This document shows positions 28,989 to 39,747 of a DNA stretch of 64,000 nt, in pieces. The first letter of the stretch is position 1, and the number at the start of each line of letters is the position of its first letter. The position numbers were made by a program, and so were the translations under genes. A model generated the notes under the pieces. It had not been told where the DNA came from. It did not search any database and saw only the letters and a program-made list of their open reading frames with translations. Source of the stretch: Rhizobium glycinendophyticum (GTDB lineage Bacteria; Pseudomonadota; Alphaproteobacteria; Rhizobiales; Rhizobiaceae); NCBI RefSeq assembly GCF_006443685.1, contig NZ_VFYP01000001.1, positions 806,001 through 870,000 on the forward strand, written 5' to 3'.

Positions 28989-29142
28989 CGGTCCAACCTC
29001 TGGTTCCGCGTGCAAACTTACCACCAAACACACCCATTTTCCAGCATCCGCCCTCCGCGCCGCCCGCCTTCGCCCTTGCCGCCAAATCCTTGATCCTCTA
29101 AGACACCGGCACCTTTCTGAAACGAGAATTCCGGTTGTCATC

Positions 29143-30714
29143 ATGAGCGAGAAGAACAAGAAGCCGCAAAAGCTGAAGGCCCGCCTGCCGCGCGGCTTCG
29201 TCGATCGCGAGGCCGCCGATATTCGTGCTGCCAACCAGATGATGGAGACCATCCGCGAGGTCTACGAGCGCTACGGCTTCGATCCGATCGAGACCCCGCT
29301 CTTCGAATATACCGATGCGCTGGGGAAATTCCTGCCCGACAGTGACCGACCGAACGAAGGCGTCTTCTCGCTGCAGGACGATGACGAGCAATGGATGTCG
29401 CTACGCTACGACCTGACCGCGCCGATGGCCCGTCATGTCGCGGAGAATTTTCAAGCGATCCAGCTGCCGTTCCGCACCTATCGCGCCGGCTACGTTTTCC
29501 GTAATGAGAAGCCGGGCCCGGGCCGTTTCCGCCAGTTCATGCAGTTCGATGCCGACACCGTCGGCGCGCCCGGCGTCCAGTCCGATGCCGAGATGTGCAT
29601 GATGATGGCCGACACGCTGGAAGCGCTCGGCATCAAGCGCGGCGACTATGTGATCCGGGTCAACAACCGGAAGGTTTTGGATGGCGTCATGGAGGCGATC
29701 GGCCTCGGCGGCGAGGAGAATGCCGGCCGTCGCCTGACAGTGCTTCGCGCCATCGACAAGTTCGACAAGTTCGGTATCGAAGGCGTGCGGCTGTTGCTCG
29801 GAGAAGGTCGCAAGGATGAGTCAGGCGATTTTACTAAGGGGGCCGGGCTTAAACAAAGTCACATAGAACTCGTTGCGAATTTGTTCTTGAAGGCGAACGA
29901 CGGCGAAGCGACCAGACAGATCCAAGCGTCAGAACGCGCCCGGCAAGCGATGCAGTTGCCTTTGCAAGGCGTCCTTGGTGGGGGCATGCAAAACGAGACA
30001 TACCTAGCCGGTATGGATGAGCTGCTTAGCCTAGAGAAAATGGTCAAGGCAGCTGGTTATGGGCCGGAGCGCATTCTGATCGACAAGTCGGTTGTCCGTG
30101 GCCTCGAATACTACACCGGGATGGTCTACGAAGCCGAACTCACCTTCGACGTCACCAACGAAAAGGGCGAGAAAGTCGTCTTCGGCTCGGTCGGCGGTGG
30201 CGGCCGCTATGACGGCCTCGTCTCGCGCTTCATGGGCCAGCCGGTCCCGGCCACGGGCTTCTCCATCGGCGTCTCGCGCCTGATGACGGCCTTGAAGAAC
30301 CTCGGCAAGCTCGGCCAGGACGACGTGCAAGGCCCGGTCCTTGTCACAGTCATGGATGGTGATATCGAAAGCATGGGCCGCTACCAGCGCTTCACGCAAC
30401 AGCTTCGCGCTGAAGGCATCCGCGCCGAAATGTATCAGGGCAACTGGAAGAAGTTCGGCAACCAGCTGAAATATGCCGACCGCCGCGGCGCCCCGATCGC
30501 CATCATCCAGGGTGGTGATGAACGCGCGCAAGGCGTCGTCCAGATCAAGGACCTGATCGAGGGCAAGCGCCTCTCCGGCGAGATTACCGACAACGCCGAA
30601 TGGCGCGAGGCCCGCGTCGCGCAGGAAGTGGTGCCGGAGGCCGAGCTGGTCGCCAAGGTCAAGGAAATCCTGGCCGCCCAGGCGGAAGATCGTCGTCGGG
30701 CGAAGGGGCAGTAA
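29143..30714 (+). CDS. hisS: Histidyl-tRNA synthetase
   Basis: A 523-residue class II synthetase charging tRNA-His. Visible landmarks are the N-terminal [20 protein letters not shown], motif 2 ([28 protein letters not shown] region), the HisA motif [15 protein letters not shown] near residue 319 and [19 protein letters not shown]; an anticodon-binding domain occupies the C-terminus. I took the ATG at 29143, since the upstream open frame crosses the antitoxin promoter. Bases 29821-30060 (residues 227-306) have codon use unlike the rest (many TTG, CTT, CTA, CAA), see findings. Its stop overlaps the start of the next gene. Confidence 0.95.
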   Translation: MSEKNKKPQKLKARLPRGFVDREAADIRAANQMMETIREVYERYGFDPIETPLFEYTDALGKFLPDSDRPNEGVFSLQDDDEQWMSLRYDLTAPMARHVAENFQAIQLPFRTYRAGYVFRNEKPGPGRFRQFMQFDADTVGAPGVQSDAEMCMMMADTLEALGIKRGDYVIRVNNRKVLDGVMEAIGLGGEENAGRRLTVLRAIDKFDKFGIEGVRLLLGEGRKDESGDFTKGAGLKQSHIELVANLFLKANDGEATRQIQASERARQAMQLPLQGVLGGGMQNETYLAGMDELLSLEKMVKAAGYGPERILIDKSVVRGLEYYTGMVYEAELTFDVTNEKGEKVVFGSVGGGGRYDGLVSRFMGQPVPATGFSIGVSRLMTALKNLGKLGQDDVQGPVLVTVMDGDIESMGRYQRFTQQLRAEGIRAEMYQGNWKKFGNQLKYADRRGAPIAIIQGGDERAQGVVQIKDLIEGKRLSGEITDNAEWREARVAQEVVPEAELVAKVKEILAAQAEDRRRAKGQ

Positions 30715-31079
30715 TGGCTCTTTTGGGGCTTCACCATGTTCATCTGGCCATGCCGTCAGGTGGTGAGGACCAGGCGCGCGCCTTCTATGGCGATGTGCTG
30801 GGACTGGTCGAAGTGCAGAAGCCGGAGAATCTGGCGCGTCGTGGCGGCTGCTGGTTTGAGCTGGGTGATCTTCGCATCCATCTCGGCGTCGAAGAGGAAT
30901 TCCGCGCCGCGCGCAAGGCGCATCCGGCTCTGCTCGTCGATAACCTTGCCGGATTAACGGCTCGGATTGATGCTGCAGGGTTCCAGATCGTGTCCGATGA
31001 ACCGTTGTTGGGGTTTGAAAGACTTTATGTCTATGACCCCTTCGGCAATCGGATCGAGTTGATGCAGGCAGTTGGTTGA
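30714..31079 (+). CDS. Glyoxalase/bleomycin-resistance fold protein
   Basis: A 121-residue single-domain vicinal-oxygen-chelate protein. LHHVHLAMPSGGEDQARAFY at the start gives the first metal His and the beta-alpha-beta unit; the second module ends RLYVYDPFGNRIELMQ with the Glu. Specific activity is unknown. Relatives include dioxygenases and glyoxalases. It starts at the ATG at 30714, sharing its A with the hisS stop codon (TAATG), so translation is coupled. A palindromic repeat separates it from hisZ. Confidence 0.88.
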   Translation: MALLGLHHVHLAMPSGGEDQARAFYGDVLGLVEVQKPENLARRGGCWFELGDLRIHLGVEEEFRAARKAHPALLVDNLAGLTARIDAAGFQIVSDEPLLGFERLYVYDPFGNRIELMQAVG

Positions 31080-31110
31080 ATGATCATGATTGATATAGTG
31101 CCGAGCGTTT

Positions 31111-31233
31111 ACCCCCCTCTGTCACTTCGTGACATCTTCCCTACAGGGGGGGAGAGTAGTGGCGGCGCGAGACGTCGGCCCCAATCCGCTCTCCCCCCTT
31201 GTGGGGGAGATGCCCGGCAGGGCAGAGGGGGGT
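31111..31233. repeat. RIME-type palindromic repeat before hisZ
   Basis: Inverted arms at 31111-31153 (ACCCCCCTCTGTCACTTCGT then CAGGGGGGGAG) and 31188-31233 (CTCTCCCCCCTTGTGGGGGA then GCCCGGCAGGGCAGAGGGGG) enclose a short centre. The right arm is nearly identical to the right arm at 18568-18617. It lies between the glyoxalase gene and hisZ. The hisZ start at 31259 follows 26 bases after it. Confidence 0.85.
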
Positions 31234-31258
31234 ATCAACACATTCCAGGTTCAATCTC

Positions 31259-32440
31259 ATGCCCCTGACCGACATGCCGGATTTCGCCGGTACCATCCTG
31301 CAGGAATTCGCGTCGCGCGGCACCACCCGCGTCGATACCCCCGTGATTCAGCCGGCCGCCCCCTTCCTCGACATGGCGGGTGAAGACCTGCGCCGCCGCA
31401 TCTTCCTGACCGAGAACGAGCGCGGCGAAAGCCTCTGCCTGCGTCCGGAATTCACCATTCCCGTCTGTCTCCGCCACATCGAAACCGCGACCGGCACGCC
31501 GAAGCGTTATGCCTATCTCGGCGAAGTTTTCCGTCAGCGGCGCGAAGGCCCGCAGGAATTCTATCAGGCCGGCATCGAGGATCTCGGCGATATCGCAACC
31601 GCCGCAGCGGATGCCCGAGCGATTGCGGACAGCGTGGCGATTCTCACCCGCCTGCTGCCGACCAAGCCGCTGACGGTCACCCTTGGCGATCAGTCGGTAT
31701 TTGAGGCCGTGGTCAAGGCGCTCGGCCTGCCCGCCGGCTGGCAGAAGCGCCTGATCCAGGCCTTCGGCAACCCTGTCCAGATCGACCAGCTCCTGCGCAC
31801 GCTCGCCACCCCGACGCCGGTGCCGGGTCTGGCCCCGGAGGTTTCGGACCTTCTGGCAAAGGGTGACCAGGACGCCCTGATCGCCCATATCGATGCGACC
31901 ATGCAGGAAACCGGCTATCTCACCAATGCCAGCCGCACGCCCGCCGAGATCGCCCGCCGCCTGAAGGAAAAGCTGGAGCTTTCCGAGACCCGTCTCGATG
32001 GCGCGGCTCTTCTTTTGCTGCGCGAATTCCTCTCGCTCGAACTGCCGCTTGCCGACGCCTCGGCAGCCCTTGCCGGCTTTGCCGATGCCGCTGGCCTGGA
32101 GCTTGGTTCGGCGCTCGGCCGCTTCGACGAACGCGTCGCAGCGCTTGCCAATATCGGCACGGATCTCACCCGCATCACCTACCGCGCCGCCTTCGGCCGT
32201 CCGCTGGATTATTACACCGGCCTCGTCTTCGAGGTGGCCGTGGAAGGCAAGCCCGCCGTGCTCGCGGGCGGTGGCCGCTTCGACCGGCTGCTGACCCTGC
32301 TTGGCGCCGAAAGTCATATTCCCGCCGTCGGCTTCTCGCTCTGGCTGGATCGCATTGATTCCGAAAGGGCGGACGCGGCGATCCGAAAAGTGGATGCCGG
32401 TTTTCGGACGGAATCGCCGCGCAAGGAGGGAAGCAAATGA
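31259..32440 (+). CDS. hisZ: ATP phosphoribosyltransferase regulatory subunit HisZ
   Basis: A 393-residue HisRS-like protein that pairs with short-form HisG for the first step of histidine synthesis. It keeps the class II fold ([57 protein letters not shown]) but the HisA motif Arg-Gly is changed to Arg-Pro ([10 protein letters not shown]), as expected for a non-charging paralogue. I took the ATG at 31259; the frame runs on upstream. The last 23 residues ([20 protein letters not shown] region) are encoded by a repeat-like palindrome (32375-32420). Its stop overlaps the hisG start. Confidence 0.93.
   Translation: MPLTDMPDFAGTILQEFASRGTTRVDTPVIQPAAPFLDMAGEDLRRRIFLTENERGESLCLRPEFTIPVCLRHIETATGTPKRYAYLGEVFRQRREGPQEFYQAGIEDLGDIATAAADARAIADSVAILTRLLPTKPLTVTLGDQSVFEAVVKALGLPAGWQKRLIQAFGNPVQIDQLLRTLATPTPVPGLAPEVSDLLAKGDQDALIAHIDATMQETGYLTNASRTPAEIARRLKEKLELSETRLDGAALLLLREFLSLELPLADASAALAGFADAAGLELGSALGRFDERVAALANIGTDLTRITYRAAFGRPLDYYTGLVFEVAVEGKPAVLAGGGRFDRLLTLLGAESHIPAVGFSLWLDRIDSERADAAIRKVDAGFRTESPRKEGSK
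32375..32420 (+). repeat. Palindrome in the 3' end of hisZ, just before hisG
   Basis: GCGGCGAT CCGAAAA at 32375-32389 pairs with TTTTCGG (32401-32407) and ATCGCCGC (32413-32420), giving a long stem interrupted by one bulge. The sequence is like the CCGAAAA...TTTTCGG element scattered through rhizobial genomes. It ends just before AAGGAGGG, the hisG ribosome-binding site. Confidence 0.8.
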
Positions 32441-33132
32441 CCATCACCATCGGTCTGCCTTCTAAGGGCCGCATGAAGGACGATGCCTCCGCCATCTTCG
32501 AGCGTGCCGGCATGAAGATCGTCGCCGTCGGCAACGACCGCTCCTATCGCGGCCGCGTCGAAGGTTTCGACGATGTCGAGATCGCCTATCTCTCCGCCTC
32601 CGAGATCTCCCGCGAGATCGGCAATGGCACCGTCGATTTCGGCGTCACCGGCGAAGACCTGATCCGCGAGGGGCTGGCGGAAGCAGACAGCCGCGTCGAG
32701 ATTGCCGCGCGCCTCGGCTTCGGCCATGCCGATGTCGTCGTGGCAGTCCCTGAGATCTGGTACGACGTCGACACCATGGCCGATCTGGGCGATGTCGCAG
32801 CCGAATTCCGCACCCGCCATGGCCGGCGCCTCGCGATCGCCACGAAATACTGGCGCCTGACGCAACAGCACTTTTCGGGAAGCCACGGTATCCAGCTCTA
32901 TCGCATCGTCGAAAGCCTGGGCGCCACCGAAGGCGCACCCGCTGCCGGCCAGGCCGACATTATTGTCGACATCACCTCGACCGGCTCGACCTTGAGAGCC
33001 AACCACCTGAAGGTCCTTTCAGACGGCGTGATCCTGCGCTCCGAGGCCTGCCTTGTGCGGGCGAGAAAGCCGGAGCATGAGGGCAATGCCATGATCGGCC
33101 GGATCGTCGAGGCCGTGCGCGGGGTTCTCTAA
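32437..33132 (+). CDS. hisG: ATP phosphoribosyltransferase, short form
   Basis: A 231-residue short-form HisG lacking the C-terminal regulatory domain, so it needs HisZ, whose gene overlaps it upstream. It starts [20 protein letters not shown], and the phosphoribosyl-binding region includes [20 protein letters not shown] near residue 171. It condenses ATP with PRPP as the first committed step of histidine synthesis. The ATG at 32437 overlaps the hisZ stop (ATGA) and has AAGGAGGG upstream. No other his genes are in the window. Confidence 0.96.
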   Translation: MTITIGLPSKGRMKDDASAIFERAGMKIVAVGNDRSYRGRVEGFDDVEIAYLSASEISREIGNGTVDFGVTGEDLIREGLAEADSRVEIAARLGFGHADVVVAVPEIWYDVDTMADLGDVAAEFRTRHGRRLAIATKYWRLTQQHFSGSHGIQLYRIVESLGATEGAPAAGQADIIVDITSTGSTLRANHLKVLSDGVILRSEACLVRARKPEHEGNAMIGRIVEAVRGVL

Positions 33133-33152
33133 GCCGGAGACGAGATTTGCTT

Positions 33153-33261
33153 CTCACCCTGACCCTCTCCCCGCTTGCGGGGAGAGGGGATGGCAGGCGT
33201 TGGCGGGTCCGCCCTTCTCCCCGCCTGCGGGGAGAAGGTGCCCGAAGGGCGGATGAGGGGC
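33153..33261. repeat. Palindromic intergenic repeat after hisG
   Basis: Two stem-loops, CTCTCCCCGCTTGCGGGGAG (from 33165) and CTTCTCCCCGCCTGCGGGGA (from 33214), with CACCCTGACC at the left end and GATGAGGGGCAG at the right. This is a second type of rhizobial palindromic repeat, different from the 18.4 and 31.1 kb copies. It may end the hisG transcript. Confidence 0.8.
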
Positions 33262-33274
33262 AGCTATCACAGCA

Positions 33275-33306
33275 CGAAAAAACCCGCCGGATCGCTCCAG
33301 CGGGTT
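33275..33306 (-). terminator. Rho-independent terminator of the doxX gene
   Basis: On the minus strand AACCCGC / GCGGGTT with a 12-base loop is followed by TTTTTTCG. It lies just after the DoxX stop codon. Confidence 0.85.
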
Positions 33307-33330
33307 CCTTTTAGCCTTTAAGGGCAGGGA

Positions 33331-33780
33331 TCAGGCGGTGACGGCGGAAGCCGAACCGCGGCGGGCGTCGAGCGAGTAGGCGCCGGCACCGACGATGGCG
33401 AGAGCGATATAGCCGCCGGCGAGCGTGATGTTCTTCATCATCATGATCTGGTTCAGCGTGTTGATCCAGCCAAGTGCGCCTTCCGGCCAGCCTTCGATGG
33501 CAACCGTGCCGGAATGGAAGACGAGACCGGTGAACACGCAGAACAGCGCGAGCGCCCAGGCGGTCAGCTTGGTCTGGAATCCGACGAGGACGAAGAGGCC
33601 GGCGACGAGTTCGAAGAGACCGGCAACGTAGGCCAGTGCCGTGGCAGCCGGGAAGCCGGCGCCGGTGATCATACCGGCAGTGCCAGCCGGATCGGCAACC
33701 TTGCCGAAGCCGGAGAGGATGAACATGAAGGACAGGAGAATGCGGATAAGGACGAGAAGGCCATTATTGGTGGTGGACAT
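33331..33780 (-). CDS. DoxX family membrane protein
   Basis: A 149-residue protein with four hydrophobic helices and the DoxX pattern (RILLSFMFILSGFGKVADPA near the start; AGFPAATALAYVAGLFELVA; ALALFCVFTGLVFH). Members are of uncertain function; some are linked to quinone or thiol redox. I chose the ATG at 33780, with ATGGAGCCTAAG just upstream giving a GGAG ribosome-binding site; the ATG at 33792 is the alternative. It stands alone with its own terminator. Confidence 0.85.
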   Translation of the reverse strand: MSTTNNGLLVLIRILLSFMFILSGFGKVADPAGTAGMITGAGFPAATALAYVAGLFELVAGLFVLVGFQTKLTAWALALFCVFTGLVFHSGTVAIEGWPEGALGWINTLNQIMMMKNITLAGGYIALAIVGAGAYSLDARRGSASAVTA

Positions 33781-34022
33781 CTTAGGCTCCATGGGTTTGT
33801 CGCTGAAACCACACCCCGTGTGGGCTTCAGAATGTGCATCCTAGATGCCTCCATTTTTGCTTGAGCGATAGATTAACGACGTTTAACTGTTCGTTCACAA
33901 AAACAGAACAATCCTCATTCCAATTGGCCCTAGTTGTAAACACTGATGCGCACAATCCTGCTGTCGACCCTTAGCCGGTCGCCGGCACGAAGCGTCGTTG
34001 GTCAACTCGCTCGTGGTGACAA

Positions 34023-34598
34023 TCACACAGGGGTTACGGTTGCGGTCGTGGGCAACTGGAAGCGCGGAAAAATGAACAGTCCCACCATCGTCCCCCGCGT
34101 GCCGTCGAAGCCGGTGGATTCGCCGATGCAAAAGACCGGCTGCCTTTGATGGGCTGCAGAGAGGATGGTTGTCGAATAGCAGAAGCGCGAAGGCTCCGTG
34201 GCCGCCTGTTCGAATAGCCGCAGAATGTGCCCCCGATCGGCGGAATCGTAGCAGCGCATCATGGTCAACAGACCGCACTCGTGGCTATCGAGCCCATGAA
34301 GTTGCCGCGCTCGACTGCCGAGCGTCAGAATGCCGTTTGTCAGATCGCCCGTCCAATCCTCGGATATTCCGAATCGGCAGGCGTTCTGACCGAGGAAACG
34401 GTCGGATTCCGGATCGCCCACCGCAAAACTGGTCGCGAGATCTGCATTTGCAATTTTGAACAAGGTTGTCCCCAAGCCGAGGCCGAAACGGCCCTCACCA
34501 TGCTGGAGGTCTTGCCCCGCCGGGCAAAACATCCGAAGTCCCCCACCGGCCCAGGCCGGCATTTCGTTGAATGGAAGCGTGCCGGTGAGAGCCTGCAC
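34023..34598 (-). CDS. Hypothetical protein, possible PAS-like domain
   Basis: A 191-residue protein starting at a GTG with GGAGGTGA about 9 bases upstream. I do not recognise a named family. The C-terminal two-thirds has alternating strands and helices and ends RGTMVGLFIFPRFQLPTTAT, and ECGLLTMMRCYDSADRGHIL is helical; the layout suggests a PAS-like sensory fold of a type seen in other rhizobial proteins. No output domain follows. It is isolated in an AT-rich patch with no co-directional neighbour near. Low-level confidence in both function and exact start. Confidence 0.5.
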   Translation of the reverse strand: MQALTGTLPFNEMPAWAGGGLRMFCPAGQDLQHGEGRFGLGLGTTLFKIANADLATSFAVGDPESDRFLGQNACRFGISEDWTGDLTNGILTLGSRARQLHGLDSHECGLLTMMRCYDSADRGHILRLFEQAATEPSRFCYSTTILSAAHQRQPVFCIGESTGFDGTRGTMVGLFIFPRFQLPTTATVTPV

Positions 34599-35116
34599 GC
34601 CTTCGTCTCACCTCCGCAGGGGCCCCCACCTGCGGTCCTGGAGCAACCCAGAATCACGTCCGAAACCTTTATATATGAATAATCTAACTCACATCTAAAG
34701 GTTTTCACCGGATAGTGCCGCGTCCTAGCGGCAACTCCGGCAAAATTTGGCCAAATCCCGGAACCTGCCCCTTCTGGCGACCAAGCTGGTCCCCAAGTAT
34801 AGGTTGCAAGTCCGACGGGTTTCGCCGCCAAAAATTAATCCGCTAGATACCATGAAAGTATTTAGATGAAAACGCCTCACCTTCGAGGATACGACAAACT
34901 ATCGACGATTTGTCCCCAAGCATTGCAACTAAATATTAGGGCAGTCTAATCTTTCTGGTGCGCTCGACGGCCAGATAGCTTTCGCGCCAGAAGTGTCAGT
35001 TCAATTAAGGAGCGCTTGGTTAACAAGTATTCATATTCGAATTCGATGTGTCAACACGCACGACGAATGGTTGTGTGTTGATTTGCGGATGGGGCTTTCA
35101 CGACACGTTCCCAGAC
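34599..35116. other. AT-rich intergenic region upstream of the 191-residue gene
   Basis: About 520 bases with no convincing gene and lower GC than the rest. AAACCTTTA (34663-34671) and TAAAGGTTT (34696-34704) form an inverted repeat with 24 bases between, in the likely promoter of the 34023-34598 gene. ATTCATATTCGAATTCGATG lies near 35030. Overlapping short open frames here have no supporting features. Otherwise I see nothing specific. Confidence 0.5.
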
Positions 35117-35145
35117 GCAAAAAGGGCGGCCCGAGAGCCGCCCTT
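35117..35145 (-). terminator. Rho-independent terminator of the groESL transcript
   Basis: On the minus strand AAGGGCGGC / GCCGCCCTT with a CTCTCG loop is followed by TTTGCG. It lies downstream of the second groEL-end copy at 35163-35198. Confidence 0.85.
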
Positions 35146-35162
35146 CGAAACCAGACCGTATG

Positions 35163-36974
<1,812 letters not shown>

Positions 36975-36985
36975 TCAAGCTGAAA

Positions 36986-37282
36986 TCAGCCGATGATGCC
37001 CATGATGTCGGCTTCCTTCATGATCAGCAGGTCGACGCCATCGAGCTTGACCTCGGTACCGGACCACTTGCCGAACAGAACGCGGTCGCCGACCTTCACG
37101 TCGAGGGCAACCTGCTTGCCGCTTTCGTCGCGGGCGCCCGGGCCAACAGCGATGACTTCGCCTTCAGCCGGCTTTTCCTTGGCGGTGTCAGGAATGATGA
37201 TGCCGCCCTTGGTCTTTTCTTCAGACTCGACGCGCTTGACGACAACGCGATCGTGCAGCGGACGGAAATTGGTGCTTGCCAT
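36986..37282 (-). CDS. groES: 10 kDa co-chaperonin GroES
   Basis: A 98-residue cap protein for GroEL. It starts [20 protein letters not shown], with the mobile loop region [20 protein letters not shown] near residue 20-39 and the roof segment [12 protein letters not shown]. It ends [14 protein letters not shown]. It is the first gene of the groESL operon, with a CIRCE element about 60 bases upstream of its ATG at 37282. Confidence 0.98.
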   Translation of the reverse strand: MASTNFRPLHDRVVVKRVESEEKTKGGIIIPDTAKEKPAEGEVIAVGPGARDESGKQVALDVKVGDRVLFGKWSGTEVKLDGVDLLIMKEADIMGIIG

Positions 37283-37342
37283 TGTCTAATCCCTCGATCA
37301 AATGACACTCGCGACCCCGGAAGGGCATCGCATCGGAATTTG

Positions 37343-37369
37343 TTAGCACTCGCCCTCGGGGAGTGCCAG
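37343..37369 (-). promoter_or_regulatory. CIRCE operator (HrcA site) upstream of groES
   Basis: TTAGCACTC-N9-GAGTGCCAG. The left arm is perfect and the right arm differs from the consensus GAGTGCTAA in two bases. HrcA is expected to repress groESL here until heat shock. It lies about 60 bases upstream of the groES start codon and between groES and the divergent chromate transporter gene. Confidence 0.93.
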
Positions 37370-37432
37370 CGAGGCTGAGATAAGAACAGGCTCGCGACGA
37401 GTCAAGCGCGCTCGTGAAAAAAGGGATGGTGC

Positions 37433-38788
37433 ATGCCGGCGAAATCAACCGACATCCACGGCAGCAAAGTCTTCAGCGTTCCCCTGTCTTCGCCCTCTCT
37501 CGCCGAACTTGTTTCAGTCTTTGCCCGTATCGGCTGCCTCTCCTTCGGTGGACCGGCCGCGCAGATCGCGCTGATGCATCGCATCTGCGTCGAGGAAAAA
37601 CGCTGGATCGACGAGGATCGATATCTCCACGCCTTGAACTACTGCATGCTGTTGCCGGGTCCCGAGGCCCAGCAGCTTGCGACCTATATCGGCTGGCTCC
37701 TGCATGGCGTGCGCGGCGGCATCATTGCCGGACTGCTCTTCGTGCTGCCAGGCTTGGCCGTCATCCTTGGCCTGTCGGCCACCTATGCCGTGTACCAGGA
37801 AGCAACGCTGGTGGCGGGCCTGTTCTTCGGCCTCAAGGCGGCAGTGCTGGCTATCGTCGTCGAGGCGGTCATCCGCATCGGAAAAAGGGCCCTGAAGACT
37901 TCTTTTCACCGGAGCCTTGCTGCCGCAGCCTTTTTCGCGCTGTTCTTCCTGTCTCTGCCGTTCCCGCTCGTCGTGCTGACGGCGGCTCTTGCTGGCTTGA
38001 TTCATGCGCGAGTTACCAAACCGGCGGCGACCGTGATCATGGTGGAGGGGACGGTGCGCCCGCCCTTGGCTCGCCAGATTGCGGTGTTCGCGTTTTGGAT
38101 CCTCCTGTGGCTGGTGCCTCTCCCCATCCTCTGGCTGGTGCTCCCTCAGACCGCTTTGCCGGATATACAGGTCTTCTTCTCGAAGATGGCGCTCGTCACC
38201 TTCGGCGGCGCCTATGCCGTACTTGCCTATGTCGCCCAGGTCGCTGCCGATCATTATGCGTGGCTGAAGCCCGGCGAAATGCTCGATGGTCTGGCGCTCG
38301 CCGAAACGACCCCCGGGCCCCTGGTTCTCGTGCTTTCCTATGTCGGCTTCCTCGCCGGCTTTCGTCAGAGTGGTGCGCTCGATCCGCTCGTCGGTGGGCT
38401 CCTCGGCGGCCTCATCGCCGCCTGGGCCACCTTCATTCCCAGTTTCGTCTGGATCTTTGCAGGCGCTCCCTACATCGAGCGCCTGCGCGGCAATCGCTTT
38501 TTGAGTGCGGCACTTTCAGCGATCACCGCCGCCGTCGTCGGCGTCATCCTCAATCTTGCCATATGGTTCGCCCTGCATGTCGTCTTCCACACTGTGGAGC
38601 CGGCCAGCCTGCTGAGCCTCGGATGGCTGAGGCTGTCGATGCCGCAACCGGTCTGGGCCTCGCTCGACGTTCCGGCGTTGGCGATCGCCGTCCTCTCAGC
38701 CGTGATGATCTTTCGCTTCCATTTGGGCGTCGGCAAGACGCTGATCGCAGCCGGGATGCTCGGTCTCGCCGTTCGCTTTCTACTCTAG
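37433..38788 (+). CDS. chrA: Chromate transporter, long two-domain form
   Basis: A 451-residue CHR-family membrane protein expected to export chromate. Both CHR domains are present: FARIGCLSFGGPAAQIALMH near residue 31 and FFSKMALVTFGGAYAVLAYV in the second half, giving 10-12 membrane helices. The conserved Pro-Gly in ETTPGPLVLVLSYVGFLAGF is also present. The ATG at 37433 has AAGGGATGG upstream. It is divergent from groES with 150 bases between. No chrB regulator is adjacent, so induction by chromate is not evident. Confidence 0.92.
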   Translation: MPAKSTDIHGSKVFSVPLSSPSLAELVSVFARIGCLSFGGPAAQIALMHRICVEEKRWIDEDRYLHALNYCMLLPGPEAQQLATYIGWLLHGVRGGIIAGLLFVLPGLAVILGLSATYAVYQEATLVAGLFFGLKAAVLAIVVEAVIRIGKRALKTSFHRSLAAAAFFALFFLSLPFPLVVLTAALAGLIHARVTKPAATVIMVEGTVRPPLARQIAVFAFWILLWLVPLPILWLVLPQTALPDIQVFFSKMALVTFGGAYAVLAYVAQVAADHYAWLKPGEMLDGLALAETTPGPLVLVLSYVGFLAGFRQSGALDPLVGGLLGGLIAAWATFIPSFVWIFAGAPYIERLRGNRFLSAALSAITAAVVGVILNLAIWFALHVVFHTVEPASLLSLGWLRLSMPQPVWASLDVPALAIAVLSAVMIFRFHLGVGKTLIAAGMLGLAVRFLL

Positions 38789-38885
38789 TCGGCGCAGCAA
38801 TTTGCCCCGCTCTCGGCCAGACCCCTTGCCTTGCCGCCTATCCTTTGCCATGTCACCGGGCACGAACTTCAAGTCAGGAACCAAG

Positions 38886-39734
38886 ATGGCCCGCAGCATT
38901 TCCACCCTCGGCGACGTCACGGACAGCTATGACGTCATCCTCTGCGACGTCTGGGGCGTGCTGCACAACGGCATCGACGCTTTTCCGCTTGCCGGAGAAG
39001 CGCTGACGGCGGCGAGAAACAAGGGCCTCACGGTGGTCCTCATCACCAATTCGCCGCGGCCCGCCATCGGCGTCATTCCTCAACTGCGCGCTATCGGTGT
39101 GCCGGATACGGCCTATGACCGCATCGTCACGTCCGGCGACGTCACCCGCACCCTGATTGCCGCCGGCCCGAAGAAGGTCTTTCTGCTCGGCCCGGCACGG
39201 GACCTGCCCTTGTTCGATGGTCTCGATGTCGAGGTCGTCTCGCAGGAAGAGGCCGACTGCGTCGTCTGCACCGGGTTCTTCGACGACGAGGTCGAGCAGC
39301 CGGAAGACTATCGCGACATGCTGACCGATTTCGTCGCCCGCAAGGTGCCGCTGATCTGCGCCAATCCGGATCTCGTCGTTGAGCGCGGCCACCGCATTAT
39401 TCCCTGTGCCGGTGCCGTTGCCGCCTTTTATACGGCGCTCGGCGGCGAGACCCGCATTGCCGGAAAGCCGCATACGCCGATCTATGAGGCGACACTGGCT
39501 GCGGCCCGTGAGGCACGTGGCGATTTCGACAAGTCGCGTGTGCTGGCGATCGGCGACGGCATGCCGACCGACGTCAAGGGCGCCGTCGATGCCGGCCTCG
39601 ACCTTCTCTATATCTCCGGCGGCATTCATGCTGCGGATTATGCGGTGAACGGCCTGACCGACGAGGGCGCGCTTCATGTCTTCCTCGACCGGGAAAAGGT
39701 TGCCCCGCAATACTGGATGCATCGGCTGGCATGA
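38886..39734 (+). CDS. HAD-IIA hydrolase
   Basis: A 282-residue HAD of the TIGR01459 (class IIA, 4NPPase-like) group. Motif I is CDVWGVLHNGIDAFP near residue 21, with the second position Trp in place of the usual D-x-D acid, as in this subgroup. Thr/Ser motif II is in VLITNSPRP, and the Asp of motif IV is in LAIGDGMPTDVKGAVDAG. I chose the ATG at 38886, after AAGTCAGGAACCAAG. The substrate is not known. It lies directly before ribF, an arrangement conserved among rhizobia. Confidence 0.88.
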   Translation: MARSISTLGDVTDSYDVILCDVWGVLHNGIDAFPLAGEALTAARNKGLTVVLITNSPRPAIGVIPQLRAIGVPDTAYDRIVTSGDVTRTLIAAGPKKVFLLGPARDLPLFDGLDVEVVSQEEADCVVCTGFFDDEVEQPEDYRDMLTDFVARKVPLICANPDLVVERGHRIIPCAGAVAAFYTALGGETRIAGKPHTPIYEATLAAAREARGDFDKSRVLAIGDGMPTDVKGAVDAGLDLLYISGGIHAADYAVNGLTDEGALHVFLDREKVAPQYWMHRLA

Positions 39735-39747
39735 GGCACGGGCAGAC

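Noticed and set aside
28986..29252. N-terminal extension of the antitoxin frame
   Set aside because: It runs across the divergent promoter region and the hisS start; a normal RelB-like N-terminus begins at 28988.
29859..30047. 62-residue minus-strand frame inside the odd hisS block
   Set aside because: Considered as the cause of the codon shift. The hisS frame stays continuous and sensible here and the small frame has no ribosome-binding site or family match.
34340..34831. 163-residue minus-strand frame in the AT-rich patch
   Set aside because: It overlaps the better-supported 191-residue gene, which has a strong ribosome-binding site; the 163-residue frame has none.
37414..39006. 530-residue open frame on the plus strand over chrA
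   Set aside because: It lies in another frame of the chromate transporter, with Arg/Pro/Ser-rich sequence typical of a shadow; the chrA frame has clear CHR motifs.
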